Both the position numbers and the translations under genes were made by a program. Positions 22,001 through 34,000 of a DNA stretch of 64,000 bases are shown one piece after another; positions within the stretch are counted from its first letter, which is position 1, and every line of letters starts with the position of its first letter. The notes under the pieces were generated by a model that saw nothing but the letters and a program-made list of their open reading frames with translations, searched no databases and had not been told where the DNA came from. The stretch covers positions 9,824,610-9,888,609 of the forward strand of contig OZ024828.1 of NCBI GenBank assembly GCA_964016985.1, read 5' to 3'. This stretch comes from Anodontia alba (lineage: Eukaryota > Mollusca > Bivalvia > Lucinida > Lucinidae).

Positions 22001-25000
22001 GTTGACGTAAAATGTGTAAAAGGCACTGGAGCGCAAAATATAGGTCAAGGTCACCGGGTCAAGATACCTGCCGAGTCAGTACATCTAGGAGAAGCACTAT
22101 GCAAGGTTTGGTGGCTAGAGGTCTTACACTTGAGGAGATCTGGAACATTGACGTAAATTATGTCAAAGTCACTGCAGCCAAAATATAGGTCAAGGTCACC
22201 AGGTCAAGGTATCTGCCAAGTCAGTACATTGAGAAGAAGCACTTTGCAAGGTTTGATGGTTGTAGGCCTTATAGTCGAGGAGATATCGAACGTCGACACA
22301 AAATATGTCAAAGTCACTGGAGCACAAAATATAGGTCAAGGTCACCGGGTCACGGTACCTGCCAAGTCAGTACATCTAGGAGAAGCACTATGCAAGGTTT
22401 GGTAGTTGTACGCCTTATAGTTGAGAAGATCTGGAACGTCAACGTAAATTGTGTCAAAGTCAATGGAGCACAAAATATAGGTCAAGGTCACTGGATCAAC
22501 ATACCTGCCAAGTCAGGAGGTCAGGGAGATGTGTCATGCAAGGTATGATGGTTGTTGTAGAATTGTAGTTGATTAGAATACTAACTTCGACGTAAATATC
22601 GAACATCGATATAACAGAACTGTTAACAGACAGACGGACGGATGAATGGACAGACGAATGGAAAAGTGGGCACCTATGTCGCAAAGTCGGGAGGTGAGGG
22701 AGATGTTTCATACAAGGTTTGATGGTTGTTTAGTTTTGTAGTTGATTAGAATACTAACTTTGACATAAATGTCGAACTTCCACATAACAGAACTGTTAAC
22801 AGACGGACAGACGGACGGACGAACAGACAGACAAATGGAAAAGAGGGCACCTATGTCACAAAGTCAGGAGGTCAGGGAGATGTTTCATGCAAGGTTTGAT
22901 GGTTATTTAGTCTTGTAGTTGATTAAAATACTAACTTTGACATAAATGTCGAACTTCGACATAAATGTTGACAGACGGACAGACAAATGGACAGACATAC
23001 GGAAAAGCGGACACCTATGTCGCAAAGTCAGGAGGCCAGGGAGATGTTTCATGCAAGGTTTGATGGTTGTTTAGTCTTGTAGTTGATTAGAATACTAACT
23101 TTGACATAAATGTCGAACGTCGACATAAATGTTGACAGACGGACGGATGGACGGAAAATCCGACGCCTATATCGCACCCTGCTACAAGCAGGTGCGATAA
23201 AAAATGTCTAAATTATATAGAACAAGAATTCCGCAGAAGGCGTCATCGCACCTGCTGGCGCAAAAGTCACAGGAGCCTCAATCAGAATGTGGTTATTAAA
23301 TAAGTTTATTTCATTCTTAGCAGTGCTTACTTGGAAAACTGGGTTGAAAAAAATGTAGACAAAGTGCCTAGTGGGGCACATATATTCCAGGCCAGTCCCA
23401 TTCCCTCTAATGGCTATATCTTCAGCACTGACTTTTCGTATCATACAGCCCAATGATAACGTAAAATGTGTAAAAGTCACTGGAGCATGAAATATAGGTC
23501 AAGGTCATGGGTCAAGGTACCTGCTAATTCAGTACATCAAGGAGAAGCACAATGCAAGGTATGGTGGTTATAGGCCTTATAGTTGAGGAGTTATCAAACA
23601 TCAACGTAAAATGTGTCAAATATAGGTCAAGGTCACTGGGTCAAGGTACCTGCCAAGCCAGGGCAATGAGGTGAAGCACTATGCAAGGTTTAGTGGTTGT
23701 AGGTCTTATATTTTAGGAGAAACCGAACATCAATATAAAATGTGTCAAAGTCACTGGAGTGCACAATATAGGTCAAGGTCACCAGGTCAAGGTACCTGTC
23801 GGGTCAGTACATCGAGAAGAAGTGCTACATAAGGTTTGGTGGTTGAAGGCCTTACAGTTGAGGACATATGGAAGGGTGACCTAAAAGGTGTAAAAGTCAA
23901 TGGAGCGTGAAATATAGGTCAAGGTCACCCAGTGAAGGTACCTGCAGAGTCCGTACATTGAGGAGAAGCACTATGCAAGGTTTGATGGTTGTAGGCCTTA
24001 TAGTTGAGGAGATATTGAATGTTGACGTAAAATGTGTAAAAGGCACTGGAGCTCAAAATATAGGTCAAGGTCACCGGGTCAAGATACCTGCCAAGTCAGT
24101 ACATATAGGAGAAGCACTATGCAAGGTTTGGTGGCTAGAGGTCTTACACTTGAGGAGATCTGGAACGTTGATGTAAATTATGTCAAAGTCACTGCAGCCA
24201 AAATATAGGTCAAGGTCACCAGGTCAAGGTATCTGCTAAGTCAGTACATTGAGGAGAAGCACTTTGCAAGGTTTGATGGTTGTAGGCCTTATAGTTGAGG
24301 AGATATCGAACGTCGACGCAAAATATGTCAAAGTCACTGGAGCGCAAAATATAGGTCAAGGTCACCGGGTCAAGGTACCTGCCAAGTCTGTACATCTAGA
24401 AGAAGCACTATGCAAGGTTTGGTAGTTGTATGCCTTATAGTTGAGAAGATCTGGAATGTAAACCTAAATTGTGTCAAAGTCAATGGAGCGCAAAATATAG
24501 GTCAAGGTCACTGGGTCAACATATCTGCCAAGTCAGGAGGTCAGGAAGATGTGTCGTGCAAGGAATGATGGTTGTTGTAGAATTGTAGTTGATTAGAATA
24601 CTAACTTTGACGTAAATGTCGAACTTCGACATAACAGAACTGTTAAGAGACAGACGGACGGACGAACGGACAGACAAATGGAAAAGCGGGCACCTATGTC
24701 GCAAATTCAGGAGGTCAGGGAGATATTTCATACAAGGTTTGATGGTTGTTTAGTCTTGTAGTTGATTAGAATACTAACTTTGACATAAATGTCGAACTTC
24801 GACATAACAGAACTGTTAAGAGACGGACAGACGGACAGACGAACAGACAGACGAATGGAAAAGTGGGCACCTGTGTCGCAAAGTCGGGAGGTCAGGGAGA
24901 TGTTTCATGCAAGGTTTGATGGTTGTTTAGTCTTGTAGATGATTAAAATACTAACTTTGACATAAATGTCGAACTTCGACATAATTGTTGACAGACAGAC

Positions 25001-28000
25001 GGACGAATGGACAGACATACGGAAAAGCGGACGCCTATGTTCCAAAGTCAGGAGGTCAGGGAGATGTTTCATGCAAGGTCTGATGGTTGTTTAGTCTTGT
25101 AGTTGATTAGAATACTAACTTTGACATAAATGTCGAACGTCGACATAAATGTTGACAGACGGACGGACTGACGGACTGACGGACGGACTGACGGACGGAC
25201 GGACGGACGGACGGACGGACAGAAAATCGGACGCCTATATCGCACCCTGCTACAAGCAGGTGCGATAAAAATGACCATAAATGGAAAAATGGAAATGAAA
25301 AAAACTTTCTCTTATCAAAAGGTTTGCCTACCCACCAACCCTATTTTTTTTCAGGGATCATAAGAAACATAATTTTTCTTGGCCTTGTAGCTTACAATTC
25401 TGAACAGATCTTTTCTCAGCACCAGCAGTGTGACACTGTTTCCCTTCTAGGCCAAGGACAGGATGACCGAACTTGCTGTGCAGAACTTGTCCTAAATAAC
25501 CCTGTAAAAGTAACAGACAGAAAATAAGCCACAACATGTAATAAAGATGGTGTGGGGAGCCAGACAAGGTGTTTTATACACTGAAAAACTCTGATATTTT
25601 TTTTTTCTGCATGAATAAATATGTTGTGGGTACTCATTCATTCATTCTATATACAAATATTTCATGGAAGATTAACATCCTTTACCCCTGGCGATATGAT
25701 TAACCCTCAGTGGCTCAAGCAACCAATATTTAGAACAAATTTCCATGCTTCTAAAGATATTCAAGCCATTGAAGTTCAATGTAATACCTGTACAGCAGGG
25801 GTCATCCTAGAGGGCGATTTGGGAGAAAAAGGCTCCCTAAGCTGGCCGACTTCTCCCTATTTTGAGCTGAGGGAGAAGTGAAAATGTATAGAATGTATAG
25901 GGAAATCCAAAATTTGGACCAAAACTTCTCCCTGACATCCTGAAATTGACGCAAATCTTCTCCCTATCTGAAAGCTCTAGGATGACCCTTGCTGTACAGA
26001 TAACCCTCTTTAAACCAACACTCGATTTAACAACAAAATTCATTATAATGACAATTTGACTGTCACGAAACCTTCATTTAAGAGGTAACAACAAGTCACT
26101 AATTATGCAAGAATATTGTATGTAATACTTTAAAGAAACATATTTTGGATATTTGTTAGAATTGCCTCAGTGAGGCAATTCTAAGAAATATCTGAAACAT
26201 GTATGCTCTATGAGGAAATAAGAACAAAACAAGATCTTTCTTACAAATCAGTCTACTCATTAAGTATTCTGTACAACAGCAAATTCATTTCAATGGCAAG
26301 GTCTTTAGGAACAAATGCTGTCATTATAATGAGGGTTCAATGAACTTTTTTTTTTCTCCATAAACCTGAGCTCCACAGCTCAGCAGGTAGCCATAGTGAC
26401 CATCTTGGAAATCAGAACGGAACGAATTTAGCAATTCTGACTCTCTATGTCCCTCCAATGCCTCCCATCAGGTTTCTGCTCAATATGACTTACGGTTTGG
26501 GAGGAGATATCGTTTGAAGATTTTCAAGATGGCCACCATATTGGATCTTGGAAAGGAATGATTTTAGCAATTCTGAATCACTCATAATGTCGCTCTGATG
26601 CCTCCCATGAAGTTTTGGCTCAATCCAACTTACTGTTTTGGAGGAGATGTCCTTTGAAGAATTTCAAGATGGCTGCTGTGGCGGCCATCTTCGATATCAG
26701 AGCAGGATGATTTTAGCAATTCTGAACCTCTACATTGCTCCAATGCCTCCCATCAATTTTCAGCTCAATCCAACTTACGGTTTTGGACATGTCGTTTGAA
26801 GAAGTTCAAGCTGGCGGCCATGGCGGCCATCTTGGATATTGGGACGGAACGATTTTAGCAATTCTGAATCTCTACATCACTCCGATGCCTCCCATCAAGT
26901 TTCAGTTTAATCTGATTTACGGTTTGGGAGATGTGATTAGAAGATTTTCACGATGGCCGCCATGGCAGCCATCTTGGTCATCGGAATGGAACTATTTTAA
27001 CAATTCTGAATCTCCATTAGCCACAATGCCTCACACCAAGTTTCAGCTCAATCTGACTTACAATTTTGGAGGAGATGTCGAAAATGTGAAAAGCTAACGA
27101 CTGACAAACGGACGACGGACAACAGGCCACGGCATAAGCTGACCTGGAGCAAAGCTCCAGGTGAGCTAATAACAATATTATGTGGAGAAATAAGAAAAAT
27201 AAGAAAAACGGTCGATGAAAGAAATGACAATGTCACTGAACCGTGAAAACTAGGCAAGGGTCTTAAAATGATACCTCATTGTTTGAGTCTTTATTAGGGA
27301 GAAAGTGTATGCCAAGTAAGATGATTGTAATGATTGTAATTGTAAGTCATCCAAAATGGACTTGAATGCCAGGGTGGTTGTAAATATTGTCTGATGAATG
27401 GATGGACCGACATATGGATGAAAACTGGATGTGCAAAATGCTCTAATTCAGATCATCCTGTGCATGCGCAAAGTATCATCCAGGCCTTTGCTCTCCATTG
27501 ATATATTCTATAGTTTCAATGATTCTGTTAACAGCCAGTGAAGGCCCTGATCAGACTGCGAGGATGTGCAGGCTGATTTGGGCCTTGCTGTCTGCTTATG
27601 CACGAAGACACAATTTCACTTAAAAATTATTATACAGTCGACTCTCGTTATCTCGACCTCACTTATCTCGAATTACCGCTTATCTCGAAGTGAAAATCTG
27701 GTCCCTGTTTAAACATGAAAATCTAACAAAAGGTAAAAAAATATTGTGGAAAAGAGGAGAAATTGCTCCTAAGGAGCAATTTCTCCTCTTTTCCACAATA
27801 TTTTCAATATATCTCTAACTCCAGGAGTCAAATTACATATACAGTTGTGAAATGTGGTTGTTCGATTTATTTTCCTTAATTCTGCAAACCTGATATGTCT
27901 AAGTACGGATATCTCGAAGTATTTCAGACAGTCCCTTGGAATTCGAGATAACGAGAGTCAACTGTATTTGCCTTAAACATCTGAACACTCAAACAAGAGC

Positions 28001-31000
28001 AAACAGTGTGGACCCAGGTCGATTTCACAGCTCCAGGTACAAGCGGATATCCACATAATGGAAACCTGTTGTGTGTACTCATTAGAAGTCCCTCACCAAG
28101 CAACTTCTAATGAGGAAAAATATAAATGACTGGCTATTACATGATGGTCACAAGATCATGTCTGATCTTCTAATTGTTACATTGTGTATGGGTACACCAT
28201 AGGTGCATTTGACTAAAATCCGTGAAAAATAAGGGAAATAATGAGTGCTCAGGTAAGGGTGTCTCTTTCAAAGATCATATCATATTAAGAATGTTCAGCA
28301 GGATAAGGGTTAACACTGGTCCTGCAGAACCCAGATATGCCCTGCCTTTGCAAATAGTGTAGATCTAGATCTGGCTCTGCAGTCTGCTCTCAATGTTGGG
28401 AGGTAAATTTCCGGCCTCGGTATTTACTGGTGGTATTTACCAGTCTGGAAAATACTCCTTAACCCTTGTCCTGCTGAATATATTAAATTGCCATGCCTAC
28501 TTCTAATTTTCAGCCTATCAGATTACTTGATCCAGAATATTGCTATAAATTCACATACCTAATGACAAACAATGCAGATCCAGATCAGTTGGCTTCTTCA
28601 GAAGCCAACTGATCTGAATCTACACTGTTTGCAAAGGCAGGGTATATCCGGGTTTAGCAGGACAAGGGTTAAGTGGAAAATCTGTCAACTGAACTTTTTC
28701 ACTTAAAACACTGCAGACACCTTAGCCAAGGACTCATAATTATATATAATCAAATTAAATGAATTAAAGATGTTTTAGTTAATTATTACATAAAGTTATC
28801 ACCATAAAGAATAAAATATTTTACAATTTAAGCATGTTGAAAGAACCAAAAAGTGAATTAATGGCTAAAATTTGGACCTTATTTTAACAATACATATAAA
28901 ATCTTTAATTTTAAAAAGCCATCTTTATTATTTGAACTTTAACTCAATAGCATAAAAATACAGTAAGAAATTACTGGTAATAATTCACTCGACCACTGAA
29001 ACTTAATTTGCAATACAGTACGGTCTATATAATTAAAACAATAATTGCCAAGAAAATGTTTATTCAAGTGGGCACAGGATAGCAAGGGTCAAGGATAGAA
29101 ACAATAAAATGTCATAAATAATTTTCTCTTTTATATAAAAGTTGTGTATATTCTGTATTTATTTTAGAAAAAAGAAAACATTATTGAAAAAAGAGAGAAA
29201 AAAAGTTAAAAAGAAAAAAATAAAAAATATAATGAAAAGTAAAAAAAAAGAAAAAGAAAAATAATGGAATAATGAAAAAAAATAAAATAATGAAAAAGCC
29301 TGTAATGGTACCCTTAAGCCATATGATGTGTACTTTGGCAGGTATGAAACCAGTTTTTTTTTTTTCTATAACAAAGTTCTAAATTTCATTTATTTAATAA
29401 ACTATTAAATAGATACATTGTAAGTTGATACTAGTGTTAAACTTTATATAAATATAAAGTCAGCTGACCACTATACATGTAACTGAAATTACCCCTATGA
29501 ATGTTGAGTGTAGGTTATTATATAAATTCCAGGGTGATCAATTCAATCAACCCATATTTGCCAATATTTTCCGGTATTTGCCAGTATTTACCAGTAAATA
29601 CTGCTGGCATGGGAAATGCTCATATATGCAGGCTTTTGCCAACCTTGTCTGCACTGTTTGTCATTAAGAATGTGAATTTGAATCAACAACCTGGATTAAA
29701 TAATCTGAATAGCTAAAAATTAGAAGTGGGCATGGCATTTTAATTTATTTAGCATGGAATGATTAATTACTAAGTAACATCATCTACAAAATACAGCTTA
29801 CCAATCCAGAACCAACATCTACCACAACATTGCACTCTGACCTCTTAATCACATGATCAATAAGTGAAGTCATGTGACACACTTCATGAACTTTCTTCTC
29901 TGACATCCCTTTCCTAATGTCATCTGTGATATCCAAAGCTGACAATGGATAAATATTCTCCATACAATGAATTTTTCTGTCTTGTCTAACTCTCTCTCCT
30001 CCATCATTTGGTGTTTCTTCTGAGTCAGTTTTAGCTATCTCATGATTTCTGTAAATTAGTGGAGTTTCTGAATCTGAGAAATGACATCCTTTTGAAGCTT
30101 GGTGAAAACTGGGACTTTCTTTCCTATACTGTTCTCTTGATATGGACAATGAAAGACAATCCTGAATGAACTGTTTCAAAGTTGATGGCCAGTTCAGCTG
30201 AAAACATTGAAGAAATTCAATAACATAGCTCCAGATAAAAAGGATATCACGACCCAGTTGTTCAAAACTAGCGATGTCGTTAGTTAACGTATCGTTAAAT
30301 TTTGATCATCAAATATGGCATATACGCTAATATTTTTGCTGAAAAAAATGTGAGTAGCTTTTAAGCAAATCACATTTTATCAGCAAAAATACCTGTGAAT
30401 TAGATATTGTACTTACTAGAACAGTTAATATTTTGACCATAACAAGCTCGTTAAGCTAACGACTCTTTGAACAACTGGGCCCAGTTAATATATTTTTCTT
30501 ATTTACCCATGAAAAACATATGTTATGGGTACTCATTAGAAGCACTTCAGTGAGTAACCAAAATATATGTTTTCCTGGGGGGATAAGAAAAATATCAATA
30601 CTTTCTCACTGAAAAAAGTGCATTACCTAGAGCAATGAAAATTATGAATATGGAGGAAATGCCGTCTGGAAAAAGATCAAAAGAACTTCATTAGCCAAAT
30701 AATGTATACAGTTACCTCTCGTTGTCTCAAACACTAATTACTCAAACTACTGATTAATTTGTTTGTGTTGAAGTTTTACAGCCATGTCAACACAATGCAG
30801 TCATGTCAAGCATGGTCAGTTTACCTAACCACACTTTTATTGGGCAGCCTTAGTCCTCTTAGGTGTTCACCAGTATTGTGCATTATTGGGCCTACACTGT
30901 TTTAATGACATTGTAAATACCAACAAGAATTCCGCGGAAGGCGTCATCGCACCTGCTGGCGCAAAAGTCACAGGAGCCACAATCAGAATGTGGTTATTAA

Positions 31001-34000
31001 ATAAGTTTATTTCATTCTTAGCAGTGCTTACTTGGAAAACTGGGTTGAAAAAAAATGTAGACAAAGTGCCTAGTGGGGCACATATATTCCAGGCCAGTCC
31101 CATTCCCTCTAATGGCTATATCTTCAGCACTGACTTTTCGTATCATACAGCCCAATGATAATGGAACGTGGACGTAAAATGTGTAAAAGTCACTGGAGCA
31201 TGAAATATAGGTCAAGGTCACGAGTCAAGGTACCTGCTAATTCAGTACATCAAGGAGAAGCACAATGCAAGGTATGGTGGTTGTAGGCCTTATAGTTGAG
31301 GAGTTATCAAACATCAACGTAAAATGTGTCAAATATAGGTCAAGGTCACTGGGTCAAGGTACCTGCCAAGCCAGTGCAATGAGGTGAAGCACTATGCAAG
31401 GTTTAGTGGTTGTAGGTCTTATATTTGAAGAGATACCAAACATCAATATAAAATGTGTCAAAGTCACTGGAGTGCACAATATAGGTCAAGGTCACCAGGT
31501 CAAGGTACCTGTCGAGTCAGTACATTAAGAAGAAGTGCAATATAAGGTTTGGTGGTGGAAGGCCTTACAGTTGACGACATTTGGAAGGGTGACGTAAAAG
31601 GTGTAAAAGTCAATGGAGCATGAAATATAGGTCAAGGTCACCCAGTCAAGGTATCTGCAGAGTCCGTACATTGAGGAGAAGCACTATGCAAGGTTTGGAA
31701 GTTGTAGGTCTATAGTTGAGGAGATATTGAACGTTGACGTAAAATGTGTAAAAGGCACTGGAGCGCAAAAAATAGGTCAAGGTCACCGGGTCAAGATACC
31801 TGCCAAGTCAGTACTTATAGGAGAAGCACTATGCAAGGTTTGGTGGCTAGAGGTCTTACACTTGAGGAGATCTGGAACGTTGACGTAAATTATGTCAAAG
31901 TCACTGCAGCCAAAATATAGGTCAAGGTCACCAGGTCAAGGTATCTGCTAAGTCAGTACATCTAGGAGAAGCACTATGCAAGGTTTGGTAGTTGTACGCC
32001 TTATAGTTGAGAAGATCTGGATCGTCAACGTAAATTGTGTCAAAGTCAATAAAGTGCAAAATATAGGTCAAGGTCACTGGGTCAACATATCTGCTAAGTC
32101 AGGAGGTCAGGGAGATGTGTCATGCAAGGTATGATGGTTGTTGTAGAATTGCAGTTGATTAGAATACTAACTTTGACGTAAATGTCGAACTTCGACATAA
32201 CAGAACTGTTAAGAGACAGACGGATGGACGAACGGACAGATGAATGGAAAAGCGGGCACCTATGTCGCAAAGTCTGGAGGTCAGGGAGATATTTCATACA
32301 AGGTTTGATGGTTGTTTAGTCTTGTAGTTGATTAGAATACCAACTTTGACAAAAATGTCGAACTTCGACATAACAGAACTGTTAAGAGACGGACAGACGA
32401 ACAGACAGACGAATGGAAAAGTGGGCACCTATGTTGCAAAGTTGGGAGGTCAGGGAGATGTTTCATGCAAGGTTTGATGGCTGTTTAGTCTTGTAGTTGA
32501 TTAAAATACTAACTTTGACATAAATGTCGAACTTTGACATAAACGTTGACAGACGGACGGACGGACGAATGGACAGACATGGGGAAAAGCGGACGCCTAT
32601 GTTGCAAAGTTAGGAGGTCAGGGAGATGTTTCATGCAAGGTTTGATGGTTGTTTAGTCTTGTAGTTGATCAGAATACTAACTTTGACATAAATGTCGAAC
32701 GTCGACATAAATGTTGACAGACGGACGGACGGACTGACGGACAGACGGACGGACGGGCGGATGGACAGAAAATCGGATACCTATATCGCACCCTGCTACA
32801 AGCAGGTGCGATAAAAATTCTATAAAACATAGCGATTATAACAAAAAACTAACCAGACACCCTGCTATTGGACCAAAGAGTTGTGGTGGAAGAGTCCACA
32901 ACGTTAACGACAGATCTGCAATGTCAGGCCGCAAGACATTGTCACCACCAGGTCCAATGAGCTACTTGTGCGGCTTGGCATTGAGGATCTGGACCTCATT
33001 CTGAAGGAGAGAAGACTCCGATGGTATGGACGTGGAACGCTCCAATGGTGCAGTCAAGACAGCCGTTGACATACAGGTTGATGGAAAGCATGGGCCTGGG
33101 AGGCCCAAGATCACATGGAAGCAGCTGACAGAGAGGGATTGCAGAGCATGGAAGCTCTCGGCTATCAACCCTCATGATAGACATACCTGGAGATCTGGTG
33201 TGAGATCTGCCATGCGTGCAGCAAGCCATCTATCTGGAAGGGGGCTCACTGATGTGGATGTTGCTCCTGTACCTGCACGTTATTCAAAAATCCAATTATG
33301 ATATACCAGTATATGATATCCAAAGAAGAATTTTCACTCACTGAGATAGTTTTGGTTCTCATCGAGAACCATCATCACACTGTGACATTCTGTCACATTC
33401 ACCACCTGACGTCATGAGACTTGGACTGCTTACCGACTCATTACTAGAGGTAAACAAAGGCCTGCAGATCTTACTCAGGTTGTATGCCGCCTGGTCCTGG
33501 TTCATGACTTGTGGCGACTGACTGATCCTGATAGCTTCTTTGACTTGTATGAGTGTGATTATTCTCCATCAACTATGGAATAATGATCTGGCATAAAGGT
33601 GGAAAATAACAGGTACTGGTACTCTGGTAAGGGTACCCCTTCCATTGAGCCAGAGCAGAAGAAAATGCAGCAAGATGAGGGTAAATACCTGACAGTGTCC
33701 AAATGGTATTCCAGCCATATCTTCAAAAGTCATGTTCTGTAGAATAAGGCACCACTGAAACAAAACCATTACAACTAACAAGATATACCAAAATATCTGG
33801 GCAGACCAGGGATCAATTTTAACTCTTGTTTCAATTTTAACTCTTGTTACTGGCTCCATATTCCTCAAAAATAGACATTTTTTTTTATCCAAGAAAGGTT
33901 TGATAAATTCACTTTTCCCAGAAAACAGGTTTTGAAATTACATGCAAATTCTCCCATGAAGACATTTTACATGTAATGTCAAAACCTCTTTTCTGGGAAA

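Noticed and set aside
21938..24176. Open frames in the tandem monomers (QGLMVVGLTVEEILN-like)
   Set aside because: They recur with each repeat unit and are broken differently in each copy; they are not protein genes.
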